Positions 1 through 8,014 of a stretch of 36,497 bases of DNA are shown here, piece after piece (position 1 is the first letter of the stretch; each line of letters opens with the position of its first letter). The notes below the pieces were generated by a model. It did not search any database. It was not told the DNA's origin and saw nothing but the letters and a program-made list of their open reading frames with translations. A program made the position numbers and the translations under genes. This stretch comes from Leptolinea sp. (GTDB taxonomy: Bacteria > Chloroflexota > Anaerolineae > Anaerolineales > Anaerolineaceae): assembly GCA_012515195.1 (NCBI GenBank), contig JAAYYW010000325.1, positions 1 through 36,497 on the forward strand, in the 5' to 3' direction.

Positions 1-307
1 GCACCAGGTCAAACGAGCAGGAAGGAAATGGCAGATATTCACCGGCTCCGCCTACGGTTGATGGCCCTTTACTGTGAGCCTCTCTGGCACGTTCAACTTC
101 GATATCCAACCCGACTATAAATGACGCTCTCTCGGCCAGACGGACAAGATATGAACCCACTCCGCAACCATCAACGAGAACACGACCCGAAGCCCGCTCA
201 CCGGCTGCGTTACGAATGATGGACAGGCGGCGTTCCTGTCCGGCACGCCAGACATAGGAAGGTTCACCACGCAAAGCGGCTTTTGATGAAGGATTGTGTT
301 CGATCAA
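1..307 (-). CDS. Class I SAM-dependent methyltransferase (partial)
   Basis: The minus strand is open from the window edge and is absent from the ORF track because it is truncated and has no ATG. The readable protein contains VLVDGCGVGSYLVRLAER, then GLDIE, then EYLPFPSCSFDLV. These correspond to the glycine-rich SAM-binding motif I, the acidic residue after beta-2, and the motif IV region of Rossmann-fold methyltransferases of the Methyltransf_11 type. I place the start at a TTG (307) because GGGAA lies 7 nt upstream (315-319) and no ATG or GTG exists before the histidine kinase stop. The frame is open back to that stop and is the same frame as the kinase gene. The C-terminal part lies outside the window, so the substrate cannot be inferred. 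Confidence 0.75.
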   Translation of the reverse strand, partial: MIEHNPSSKAALRGEPSYVWRAGQERRLSIIRNAAGERASGRVLVDGCGVGSYLVRLAERASFIVGLDIEVERAREAHSKGPSTVGGAGEYLPFPSCSFDLV

Positions 308-358
308 ATCTGGATTCCCGGATGGTTTTAAGTTGGGGGATATTGTAACCTGATATAG

Positions 359-2038
359 TTATTCTTCTGTGCTAAAGGGAACCCAGGTAAGAATTGTCGT
401 ACCAGTTCCCGGCTCTGTAGTCAGTTCAAGATCCCCACCCACATTGTGAGCGCGGGTATGCATATTGGAAAGACCATGGCCCAGCGAAGTCTTCGTGCTT
501 TCCATGTCAAATCCCTTGCCATTATCCCTGATCTCCATGAGAACCCGATCGCCGGTTTTCCAAACCACCACATCTACTTTCTTGGCTTTGGCATGTTTCG
601 CGGCATTGGCCAGCGCCTCCTGACAGATATGGAATAATGCCAGAGCTTTGGAGGCCGGCAGTTTATCAAGACCGTCGGATGGGCCGCTGACGTGAGCTTC
701 TGCCAGCGTATTGGCCCGAAATTCATTAACCAATCGCTGAAGTCCCTGCATCAAATTCTCATCACTTAATTGACGTGGACGCAGGTCAAGGATGTAATTT
801 CGGATATCACGGATTGTGTTGTTCAATCCGTTTATCGATTGGTCTATGCGTTCCTTAGACTGTTGGGGGTCTTCTGAGAGTAACAGACGGGCATGTTCCA
901 GCGTTAAACCGACGGCATAGATGGATTGAATGATGCCATCGTGCAGATCCATGCCGATTCTTTCCCGTTCCTCCAAAACAGCCAGGCGGCGACTGTTGTT
1001 GTTATACCGCACATTTTCAAGCGCTGTCCCCATCCAGGACCCAATAGCCCCGATAAATTGCGTATCCAGATCTGTCAAAGGACGGTGGCCCAATACGGCA
1101 ACACACATGACACCCAGTACATTGCTTCGTCCCCTCAGTGGAAAACTGCCGATTTGATGAATTTTATTAAGTAAGACATAGTCGTGTAGCTCGGTTCCAT
1201 CATCCGGGCTGATCGTCATCACTTTGGGTAATCCGGTTTTGGCTGTCATCCCCACCATTCCCCGGCCAACAACGAAGACTTCATCTTTCCAAAGGGCTGG
1301 AACCATTTTCCCCCGGTGTAAAACCAGTTTCAGCCATTTTTCACCTTCCGGCCTTAAATACACCTCGCCGACTTTCAGATCGAGAAAATCCATCAATTGG
1401 GTCAGGGCGATCTTGATAATGGCTTCGATCTCTGTGGATGTGGCCAGGGTGGATGCCATGTTGTTTAGCAATGCTAAATTTTCATTCCGCCGGGTGAGGT
1501 CATGGTCACGTCTGATCAAGCGATCATGCAGACGGGCATTATTGATGGCAACGGCAGCATATCTGGCCAACTGTTCAATGACCAGCTGATCCTCATCTGT
1601 AAATTCTGTGCCATCTTTTTTGTCAGCCAGATAAATAACCCCCAGGTTTCGGTTCGCATGACGGATTGGCACACCCATAAATGATTTCATTCCAGGATGG
1701 TTGAATGGAAATCCGATATTCCTGGGATCAGATGCGATATTTTTTACACGGATTGTCTCACTGGCACACATCAATTCACCGATCAGTCCCATACCGATCG
1801 GTTGCTGATCCATGCTTTGCATATTAGATACTAAAAGACCAGCAGGGAAAAATTTATCCAATTTTCCTGTATCACTTAAGATTCCCAGAGCTCCGTACTG
1901 GCTTTCCATGAGCTGACAGGCCTGGTTGGCAATCCGTTCATACAGAGACTCAATGGATACATCCTGCATTAATTGAATGGTTGCCTGATGAAGCGCCGTC
2001 ATCTTCGACTCATAAGATGCGCGCGAGCTTTTTGTCAA
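359..2038 (-). CDS. GAF-GAF sensor histidine kinase, NarL/DegS type
   Basis: Soluble two-component sensor kinase of about 559 aa. Two GAF domains fill the N-terminal two thirds (around residues 30-170 and 190-340). They are followed by a HisKA_3 dimerisation helix with the H-box ERERIGMDLHDG, where the phospho-accepting His is about residue 366. The HATPase_c domain shows the N-box (HICQEALANAAKHA), the G1 box (IRDNGKGFD) and the G2 region (GHGLSNM). The H-box and N-box are typical of kinases that pair with NarL/FixJ-type response regulators. No transmembrane segment is visible, so it should sense a cytoplasmic ligand or redox/light signal through GAF. The ORF track starts at 2101, but TTG at 2038 is preferred because AGGAGG (2044-2049) sits 5 nt upstream. 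No response regulator gene is present in this window. Confidence 0.9.
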   Translation of the reverse strand: MTKSSRASYESKMTALHQATIQLMQDVSIESLYERIANQACQLMESQYGALGILSDTGKLDKFFPAGLLVSNMQSMDQQPIGMGLIGELMCASETIRVKNIASDPRNIGFPFNHPGMKSFMGVPIRHANRNLGVIYLADKKDGTEFTDEDQLVIEQLARYAAVAINNARLHDRLIRRDHDLTRRNENLALLNNMASTLATSTEIEAIIKIALTQLMDFLDLKVGEVYLRPEGEKWLKLVLHRGKMVPALWKDEVFVVGRGMVGMTAKTGLPKVMTISPDDGTELHDYVLLNKIHQIGSFPLRGRSNVLGVMCVAVLGHRPLTDLDTQFIGAIGSWMGTALENVRYNNNSRRLAVLEERERIGMDLHDGIIQSIYAVGLTLEHARLLLSEDPQQSKERIDQSINGLNNTIRDIRNYILDLRPRQLSDENLMQGLQRLVNEFRANTLAEAHVSGPSDGLDKLPASKALALFHICQEALANAAKHAKAKKVDVVVWKTGDRVLMEIRDNGKGFDMESTKTSLGHGLSNMHTRAHNVGGDLELTTEPGTGTTILTWVPFSTEE

Positions 2039-2123
2039 AACTACCTCCTGCACCAATAGGATTAAGATTTTACCCGATTCCGGGCGTAATAGAACCCGCA
2101 ATTATGCAACCTTCCACATCAGG

Positions 2124-2153
2124 GTGACTTCTGATATGGCTCATCGGTATAAT
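2124..2153 (+). promoter_or_regulatory. Promoter of the molybdoenzyme gene
   Basis: GTGACT (2124-2129; 4/6 to TTGACA), an 18-bp spacer and a perfect TATAAT (2148-2153). The expected start point is about 2160, just at the AGGAGG Shine-Dalgarno, giving an unusually short 5' leader of about 11 nt. Confidence 0.6.
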
Positions 2154-2170
2154 CGATTCAGGAGGAAACC

Positions 2171-2809
2171 ATGCTGGATAGTTTGAAAAATCGCAAAGAA
2201 AAAGAAATCCGGTTGCGGGAGGAGGGTAGGATACCCCCGGGTCAATCGTTGACCCATGAGTTCCCGGTTTTGCACTATGGCCCAACACCTGGATTTGATC
2301 CCCACACCTGGGATTTCATTGCCTGGGGTGAAGTAGAAAAGCCTCTGACATTGTCCTGGGATGAGTTTACTCAACTTCCGAGGGTGACACTGATGATGGA
2401 TATTCATTGTGTGACTCGTTGGAGCAAGCCGGATACCCTTTGGGAAGGCGTTTCTGTAAGGACCCTGATAGAAAAAGAATTGATCAAACCTTTGCCTTCC
2501 GCTAGATTTGTCATGCAGCATGCAGAATTCGGTTTCTCGGCGAACCTGCCACTTGAGGTTGTTCTGGCTGAAAATTTTCTCCTGGCAACGCACTATAATG
2601 GTCAACCCATCACACCTGATCACGGGTATCCATTACGAGGTGTTATCGGTGCCATTGTTGGTCGGCCAGACCTGAAAGTCCCTTATTTTTGGAAGGGTGC
2701 GAAATGGTTGCGGGGATTGGAATTCTTAAAGGATGACAAACCCGGTTTTTGGGAACAGGCTGGTTATCATAACGAAGGTGATGTCTGGAGAGAAGAGAGG
2801 CTGCGGTGA
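2171..2809 (+). CDS. Sulfite-oxidase-fold molybdopterin oxidoreductase (cytoplasmic, YedY-like domain)
   Basis: A 212-aa protein consisting almost entirely of the oxidoreductase molybdopterin-binding domain (PF00174 type). The hallmark is the cysteine in MMDIHCVTRWSK (Cys80), which in this family ligates molybdenum; GYPLRGVIG and YFWKGAKWLRGLEF are also typical. Unlike E. coli MsrP/YedY it has no twin-arginine leader, so it is probably cytoplasmic and may act as a small free-standing reductase with an unidentified electron donor. AGGAGG lies 5 nt before the ATG and a TATAAT promoter lies directly upstream. The stop TGA abuts the stop of the convergent LysM gene with no gap. The substrate is unknown. 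Confidence 0.85.
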   Translation: MLDSLKNRKEKEIRLREEGRIPPGQSLTHEFPVLHYGPTPGFDPHTWDFIAWGEVEKPLTLSWDEFTQLPRVTLMMDIHCVTRWSKPDTLWEGVSVRTLIEKELIKPLPSARFVMQHAEFGFSANLPLEVVLAENFLLATHYNGQPITPDHGYPLRGVIGAIVGRPDLKVPYFWKGAKWLRGLEFLKDDKPGFWEQAGYHNEGDVWREERLR

Positions 2810-3577
2810 TTACCCACTGCGTCCCATTCGGGCTACATAGAATCCAAGCCCCGCCCCGCCAAGGATAAGAACCGCACCGATTAATCCGAGCAGAGGCGAG
2901 CGTCCACCTTCACTGGGGGTGGGTTCAATCAATTGAGACCCTGGCTGGGCGCCAAAATCAAGAATAGATGTGTCTCCACCGGATAATTTTAGGGGGTAGT
3001 TTAATAATGTGGTGGCGTTATACCCTTCCGGTACAGCTACACTGATGTTGTAATCTCCCTCAATAAGTGCTTCAAAGCAAACCGCTTCGACTGCGTTTGT
3101 TTCACCGGTCAGTGATATTCTTCCCTCACGATCCGTCACACTGATGGCTCCCCCGGCCAGTGCTGTTTCGCTGTCGTCTGGAATTGCGTTTCCGTTGGTA
3201 TCGGTGAACAGGTATACACAGATATCACCGGTTCCGGGTGGAAGGGTGGGGGTAGGTACCTGTCCAATTGGGGTGGCGGTGGCCTGTTGCGCGGGTTTGT
3301 CAGCAATACCAATAAGGAGTTGCTGCCCCTCCTGCAGTGTGCAGGCTTCATCAAGGCCGTTCAGGCGGCGGAGTTCTTCCAATTGAACTCCTGTTAGAAG
3401 CGATATGCTGATGCAATTGTCTGCCGCTTTCACCACATAAACGATCCGGCCATCAGCTCCTGGTGTGGGGGTGGCATAAACGACCTGTGGTGGATTTGTG
3501 CCTGCCTGCACAGGAAAAATGACCAAAAAGAGGATAAGTGCGGCCATAAACAGACCGGTAATTGTTATTTTATTCAT
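2810..3577 (-). CDS. LysM / SdrD-like surface protein with C-terminal membrane anchor
   Basis: About 255 aa from the preferred ATG at 3577, which has GGAAAG 6 nt upstream; the track start at 3616 adds 13 residues lacking a ribosome site. An N-terminal signal segment (ITGLFMAALILFLVIF) is followed by a divergent LysM unit (YVVKAADNCISISLL ... LRRLNGL), a PTPTLPPGTG linker, and an SdrD-B-like Ig repeat containing TDTNGNAIPDDSE, a calcium-type loop. A C-terminal hydrophobic helix (LLGLIGAVLILGGAGLGFYV) ends in basic residues. It should be exported, bind glycan weakly through LysM, and remain membrane-anchored. A TATAAT on the minus strand (3605-3600) gives a leader of about 16 nt. The function beyond an envelope role is unknown. 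Confidence 0.75.
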   Translation of the reverse strand: MNKITITGLFMAALILFLVIFPVQAGTNPPQVVYATPTPGADGRIVYVVKAADNCISISLLTGVQLEELRRLNGLDEACTLQEGQQLLIGIADKPAQQATATPIGQVPTPTLPPGTGDICVYLFTDTNGNAIPDDSETALAGGAISVTDREGRISLTGETNAVEAVCFEALIEGDYNISVAVPEGYNATTLLNYPLKLSGGDTSILDFGAQPGSQLIEPTPSEGGRSPLLGLIGAVLILGGAGLGFYVARMGRSG

Positions 3578-3636
3578 GATTTTCTTTCCAGTATGTAGCA
3601 TTATAACATTACACAATAAGCCGTCTTTTGGGCAGG

Positions 3637-3642
3637 TATAAT
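3637..3642 (+). promoter_or_regulatory. -10 box, near-leaderless
   Basis: Perfect TATAAT ending 11 nt before the ATG at 3654. The transcript would start about 3649-3651, leaving too little room for a Shine-Dalgarno, and none is visible. No convincing -35 element is seen. Confidence 0.45.
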
Positions 3643-3653
3643 TTTACTTACTC

Positions 3654-4541
3654 ATGAAACGATCTACCTTTTTTAGTATTACAAAAAGCCAGATTATGTC
3701 ACTCCTGGCATTATCCCTTTTCCTGGTTATTACAGGCTGCCGGGGTGTTTTGGAACAACCAGCGTATGAAACCCCAACACCATCATCAACCCCTTCACCG
3801 AGTGAGACCATTATCTGGTTCCCTGCAACCTCAACAGGTACGTTGGTGCCAACCCGCGAGCCTGAACCAACAGAAGACCTGCATCCGGCAGTGGGAGACT
3901 TGATTTTTCGGGATGATTTTTCATCAGAGGGATTGTGGTCTACACAAACGGAAGAGGGAGGTAACATAACTTATGGAAACCGTGAACTGACATTGGCTGT
4001 TCAAGAGCCCAAAAAGTATATTGCCAGCTTGTTTTCCAATCGGGTTATTGACAATGCTTCCGTTGAGATCACGTCCAATGTCACCCTGTGTAAAGCAGAA
4101 GATTCTTACGGAATACTTGTTCGCGCCTCAAATGGATTGAATGGCTACCGTTTTCAGGTCAATTGCCAGGGTCAGGTAAGATTGGAACTCCTCAAATCTG
4201 GAAGAGCATATTCCCTGGTTGATTGGTCGCAAAGTGGGCAGGTATTGCCTGGTTCACCTTTTCAACTCCGCTTGAGGGTTTGGATTGTGGAGGATGAAAT
4301 CCGCTTCTTCTTGAATGATAATTTTCAATTTTCCGCCCGTGATGCCACATATAAAAACGGATCTATTGGTGTTTTTGCGCGCCAGGCAGCGGATACACCT
4401 TTAACTGTAAATTTCACCAACCTGACCGTACATGAAATTGAAAGCGGATTTATTTTGCCGAAAGCGACACCCAAACCCACCGCGACACGTCCCGGTAGTT
4501 ACAAACTGGTGAACACTCCGGTTCCTTCCGTAAAGCCCTGA
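3654..4541 (+). CDS. Lipoprotein with LamG/DUF1080-like domain
   Basis: 295 aa. The signal peptide ends in the lipobox LVITGC (Cys about residue 29). It is followed by a Pro/Thr/Ser-rich spacer (TPTPSSTPSPSET) of about 50 residues and then a beta-rich domain starting IFRDDFSSEG. The pattern RDDF, later GILVRASNGLNGYRFQV and a terminal GSIGVFA fits the concanavalin-like LamG/DUF1080 fold. It should be a lipid-anchored outer-surface protein, possibly carbohydrate-binding; no catalytic residues can be named. The lipoprotein at 9545-10420 has the same architecture and may be a paralogue. The gene is likely expressed from its own -10 and lies 52 bp ahead of the PP2C-like gene. Confidence 0.7.
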   Translation: MKRSTFFSITKSQIMSLLALSLFLVITGCRGVLEQPAYETPTPSSTPSPSETIIWFPATSTGTLVPTREPEPTEDLHPAVGDLIFRDDFSSEGLWSTQTEEGGNITYGNRELTLAVQEPKKYIASLFSNRVIDNASVEITSNVTLCKAEDSYGILVRASNGLNGYRFQVNCQGQVRLELLKSGRAYSLVDWSQSGQVLPGSPFQLRLRVWIVEDEIRFFLNDNFQFSARDATYKNGSIGVFARQAADTPLTVNFTNLTVHEIESGFILPKATPKPTATRPGSYKLVNTPVPSVKP

Positions 4542-4552
4542 CTCCCCGGTTG

Positions 4553-4558
4553 TATAAT
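4553..4558 (+). promoter_or_regulatory. Extended -10 box upstream of the PP2C-like gene
   Basis: TGTATAAT places TATAAT at 4553-4558, 35 nt before the TTG start. The leader would be about 28 nt. The -35 region is not recognisable. Confidence 0.4.
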
Positions 4559-4593
4559 CAACAGTAATCCTTAGTTCTATTGAAAAGTAACCA

Positions 4594-6993
4594 TTGCTCG
4601 ATCTCTACATTTTCCCAATCCATTTAGCTGGCGGCAAAGAGCTGGCAGACTTGCCCGGGCTGGTTGCCTCATCAGCGCCCAGACGGGTTCTTCGTAATCG
4701 GGCTGGCGATATGCTGGCCGCCCTGTTGACCCTGCCCAGCAAGAATATTTTGACAGCTGAAGCACAACAGGAAATGTTGCTGCATCTTTCGGCTACATAT
4801 TTCACCACCCCCGGTTCCGTGACCTCTGGTCTAAGAGCAGCGGCGGAGCAGATAAACACCTTTATTCTCGGGTCCAATCAATTTGATTCGCCCTCAGGCC
4901 GACCAAACGTAGGTGTGCTTAATCTTGCCGTCATTCATGGCAATATGTTGTACTTGTTGCACACGGGTCCAACCCACACACTGGTTGTCAGCTCTGATGG
5001 TGTGTCGGATTTTGTTGATCTGGAAGGCGCCGGCCGGGGTCTCGGAGTAAGCAGCACAATAACCCCGCGATACTTTACCACTACGGTGCGGGAGGGCGAT
5101 ATGGTTTTACTATGCCCGTCCCCCCCGACTACCTGGACGACCACTTTTCTTGGCGGTAGTTCAAAACTCACTCTTGATCAATTCAGACGGCGTTTACTGG
5201 CCCAATCACCCTTTAATATGACCGCTGCGGTTGCGCAGGTTCAATCTGGCCGGGGAGATGTCCACCGGCTGAGACCGCGAATACCACAGGAGCCAATACC
5301 GTCTGACCCATATTCACTGCCAGTACAGGACACAACCGTACCGGAATCACAGGAATTGCCAGTATTTCCTTCTGAAGCGGAACAGGAACCAGTTGAAGTA
5401 TCTTTTGAAATTCGGGAGGAAACTCCCATCATCCCACCGCCTTCCGTTCCTGTTACGGTTGATAATCCATTGCCTGTGTCTTTCGAAACTGATCCAATCT
5501 GGTCTTCTGAAAACGATGAACCCGTAATTGATGCGGCGCCGGTTGAGCCACCTGTTGTGCTAACCGAACCATCAATGGAAACAACAGGCGAACAAGGCGA
5601 AGGTAGAGAACCGGATCAGGGTTTTAGAACCATCCCGGCGAATGAATTACCCGGTCCACAAACTGCCGCACCAGACACGCCATTCCTGGATAAATTGGCT
5701 GAAATTACCCAAAAACTGATGGAACTGCCCGGCCGGTTGAAACCCAGGATAAAACCCAACGTGGTTAAGATTAATCCAGTGCGCACTGATCCATCTGGAA
5801 GCATCGCGGCTTCCACGTTGCTATTTATCGCGCTGGCCGTGCCGGTCATTATTGTTTTTATTGCCACGAATGTGTATACCCGGTCTGGTAGAGGGGAACA
5901 GCGTACGAATTACCTGATTGAAGCTCAGGCGCATGCTTTACAGGCTGCCGGGCAGGTTGATCCGGAAACTCAACGCAGTGGGTGGACACAATCTCTCTAC
6001 TATGTAACAAAAGCGGAAGAGTATGGGCGTACAGAAGAAACACGATTCTTGCGGAAACAAGCGCAGGACGCCCTCGACAATCTGGACAGCATCATCCGGT
6101 TGCCGGTTCAGGAAGCCGTGCCGGATTCAATCCCATCATCGATAAACATTATCCAGATGGCCGCTTCATCAACCGATGTTTTTGCCCTCGATTCAAACCA
6201 GGGACGAGTGTTACGATTTTCCCTGACCGGAAATGGGTATGTTCTTGATCCAAATTTTCAATGCGGTCCGGGTTCTTCGGGGGGAAAGATTGTCGGCCCT
6301 CTTATCGACATTGTTCCCCTACCGATTAACAATCAATATAAGGCATCGGTTATGGGGATGGATACCGGAGGTAATTTGCTCTACTGCATTCCCGGCAAGG
6401 CTCCATTATCGACAACACTTGCGGCTCCGGCTACCAAATGGGGCAAAATTACTGCGTTCACGGTGGAAGGAAGCGCGCTTCTTATTCTCGACCCACTCAG
6501 CAACGCCATATGGCGCGTGGTGGGTGATGGCGTCGGATTTCCAAACCAGCCGCACCTCTTCTTCGACCGCGAGATTCCCGACCTTTCCGATGTAATTGAC
6601 CTGGTAATGTACCAGGATGATCTGTTATTGTTGCGCAAGAATGGTTTGATCACGAGATGCACGTTCAACAATTTTGGAGTGTCGCCGACCCGTTGCCAGG
6701 ACCCCGCGGGTTATGGTGACCGCAATGGCGAACCCATTCCATTGTTTCCCGATGTGCAATTTACTCAACTTGCCACTGTCCCGCCCCCTGATCCATCAAT
6801 TTACATACTTGATGTGAATGGACCAACGATCTACCATTTTAGTTTGCGATTAAACCTTCACAGCCGCTTGCGTTTTCAGACATTGGATGAATATTCCCTG
6901 CCCGAACAACCGGTGACGGCTTTTGCCGTGGCATCCAACCGCGTAGCCTGGATCGCATTGGGAAACCGTGTTTATTACACACCACTCCCGTGA
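4594..6993 (+). CDS. Membrane protein: PP2C-like (pseudophosphatase) head, TM helix, beta-propeller-like tail
   Basis: 799 aa with a TTG start; only a weak GAAAAG precedes it. Residues ~1-215 resemble the PPM/PP2C phosphatase scaffold: the strand VGVLNLAVIHGNMLYLLHTG corresponds to the usual NVGDSRAYL region, and GDMVLLCPSP to GDxLLLCSDG. The metal-binding aspartates are absent, so it is probably a catalytically dead PP2C module. An acidic Pro-rich linker (~225-390) precedes one clear helix (STLLFIALAVPVIIVFIATN, ~407-427). The remaining ~370 residues look like repeated beta-propeller blades (for example IFALDSN-like and IYILDVNGPTIYHF strands). The predicted topology is a cytoplasmic head and an exported tail. 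It may transduce signals with Ser/Thr kinases elsewhere. The family assignment is by fold pattern only. Confidence 0.6.
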   Translation: MLDLYIFPIHLAGGKELADLPGLVASSAPRRVLRNRAGDMLAALLTLPSKNILTAEAQQEMLLHLSATYFTTPGSVTSGLRAAAEQINTFILGSNQFDSPSGRPNVGVLNLAVIHGNMLYLLHTGPTHTLVVSSDGVSDFVDLEGAGRGLGVSSTITPRYFTTTVREGDMVLLCPSPPTTWTTTFLGGSSKLTLDQFRRRLLAQSPFNMTAAVAQVQSGRGDVHRLRPRIPQEPIPSDPYSLPVQDTTVPESQELPVFPSEAEQEPVEVSFEIREETPIIPPPSVPVTVDNPLPVSFETDPIWSSENDEPVIDAAPVEPPVVLTEPSMETTGEQGEGREPDQGFRTIPANELPGPQTAAPDTPFLDKLAEITQKLMELPGRLKPRIKPNVVKINPVRTDPSGSIAASTLLFIALAVPVIIVFIATNVYTRSGRGEQRTNYLIEAQAHALQAAGQVDPETQRSGWTQSLYYVTKAEEYGRTEETRFLRKQAQDALDNLDSIIRLPVQEAVPDSIPSSINIIQMAASSTDVFALDSNQGRVLRFSLTGNGYVLDPNFQCGPGSSGGKIVGPLIDIVPLPINNQYKASVMGMDTGGNLLYCIPGKAPLSTTLAAPATKWGKITAFTVEGSALLILDPLSNAIWRVVGDGVGFPNQPHLFFDREIPDLSDVIDLVMYQDDLLLLRKNGLITRCTFNNFGVSPTRCQDPAGYGDRNGEPIPLFPDVQFTQLATVPPPDPSIYILDVNGPTIYHFSLRLNLHSRLRFQTLDEYSLPEQPVTAFAVASNRVAWIALGNRVYYTPLP

Positions 6994-7015
6994 AAGATAA
7001 TTCGGTTAAGATAAT

Positions 7016-7053
7016 ACACACAAAGAACCGGGATCACCCGGCTCTTTGTGTGT
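7016..7053. terminator. Bidirectional terminator hairpin
   Basis: A 17-bp stem with a single mismatch (arms 7016-7032 and 7037-7053) and loop ATCA lies between the convergent PP2C-like and hsp20 genes. Neither flank has a strong T-tract, so termination may rely on the long stem. Confidence 0.75.
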
Positions 7054-7078
7054 AAAGTCTCTTCAGCCTGTCTGAAGG

Positions 7079-7495
7079 TTATTTGGAAACAACTTTGATT
7101 GATTTCGGTTTGGCTTCTTCCGATTTCGGAATACGCAGTGTCAAAATACCGTTGGAAATGTCAGCTTCCGCTTTTGAAGCATCCAGCTGGTCGGGAAGGG
7201 TCAATACCCGGTTGAACCGGCCGGAAGGACGTTCACTTAAGAGGTAGTTTTCATTTTCGCCGCGAATAACTTTGATCTCACCCTGAATAGTAACAGTTTC
7301 ATTCACAACCTGAATATTCAAGTCTTGGGCAGAAACACCAGGAATAAAGGCAGAGATCAAATAAGCATCTTCTTCCGCTTTTACATCAACCGGGATCACG
7401 ATGTCACAGTACGACTCACGCGGTTCAGGTTCAACCCAGCGCTGTTCCCAGGGGCGTCGCGAAAAACGGGGTGTTCGGGTAATATAGAGAGTCAT
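7079..7495 (-). CDS. Hsp20 family small heat-shock protein
   Basis: 138-aa ATP-independent holdase chaperone that binds unfolding proteins and forms oligomers in the cytoplasm. A short N-terminal arm (MTLYITRTPRFSRR) is followed by an alpha-crystallin domain from about residue 28. Visible signatures are the strand pattern AYLISAFIPGVSAQDLNIQV, the loop RPSGRFNRVLTLPDQLD and the C-terminal GILTLRIPKSE, which matches the family G-x-L-x-I-x-x-PK motif. The length is normal. GGAGG lies just upstream of the ATG. Upstream is a tandem 9-bp repeat (7511-7528) but no CIRCE element. Confidence 0.93.
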   Translation of the reverse strand: MTLYITRTPRFSRRPWEQRWVEPEPRESYCDIVIPVDVKAEEDAYLISAFIPGVSAQDLNIQVVNETVTIQGEIKVIRGENENYLLSERPSGRFNRVLTLPDQLDASKAEADISNGILTLRIPKSEEAKPKSIKVVSK

Positions 7496-7510
7496 TTTTC
7501 CTCCACAAAA

Positions 7511-7528
7511 TTTATATGTTTTATATGT
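7511..7528. repeat. Tandem 9-bp repeat in the hsp20 promoter
   Basis: TTTATATGT occurs twice in direct abutment (7511-7519 and 7520-7528), 16-33 bp upstream of the hsp20 start. On the coding strand it reads ACATATAAA twice, so each copy contains a -10-like TATAAA. It could be a duplicated promoter core or a regulator site. Confidence 0.6.
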
Positions 7529-7654
7529 TGTTATTTGTAGGATAAGCGATAATTATTTGTGAAATACAAGAGAAAAGTAGGAGATTTATAAGAGTTGTTT
7601 CAAATGATGAAAATCAATATATGGTATGATTTTTATAATTGGAGTAAGTGAAAC

Positions 7655-8011
7655 ATGGACGACAAGATAACGATCATCGAGGGTCCAACCCCCACATTTG
7701 AAGAGATTAACGACGGTTGGGCTTTAGGTTTGAATGAAGGACCAGAACTGTACGATCTGGTAATGACCCGGGTGCGTACGTTTAACGGACAGGCCCTAGT
7801 AGAACGATGCCATAGAGCCTGGAACGAACGGTCAAATGTTTTCCTACATTACCGCAATGAACTTGGATTGGAAGAACGGGCTCCGATTATGGCAGCCCGG
7901 TCGGTTACGACTGACGATGGCTCGGTTTTGTTGTTATGGGTACGTCTTGATTTCGGCGAGACGAAAGCTGAATCAGGTGAAGACCTTGGAAGTGAAGACT
8001 TTGACGACTAG
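7655..8011 (+). CDS. Conserved-looking hypothetical acidic protein
   Basis: A 118-aa soluble acidic protein that I do not recognise. It has no signal peptide or membrane segment. The middle looks like a compact alpha/beta domain (ELYDLVMTRVRTFNGQALVERC) and the C-terminus is an acidic tail (ESGEDLGSEDFDD). GGAG lies 10 nt upstream of the ATG and TATAAT (7634-7639) sits immediately before it. The stop is only 3 nt ahead of the aminotransferase start, so the two are very probably co-transcribed and translationally coupled. That suggests, without proving, a related role. Confidence 0.75.
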   Translation: MDDKITIIEGPTPTFEEINDGWALGLNEGPELYDLVMTRVRTFNGQALVERCHRAWNERSNVFLHYRNELGLEERAPIMAARSVTTDDGSVLLLWVRLDFGETKAESGEDLGSEDFDD

Positions 8012-8014
8012 ATA

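Noticed and set aside
1224-1589. Long plus-strand ORF opposite the histidine kinase
   Set aside because: It is a shadow frame of the kinase, whose domain motifs are unambiguous.
7496-7654. CIRCE heat-shock operator upstream of hsp20
   Set aside because: No TTAGCACTC-N9-GAGTGCTAA-like inverted repeat is present; only a tandem repeat is seen.
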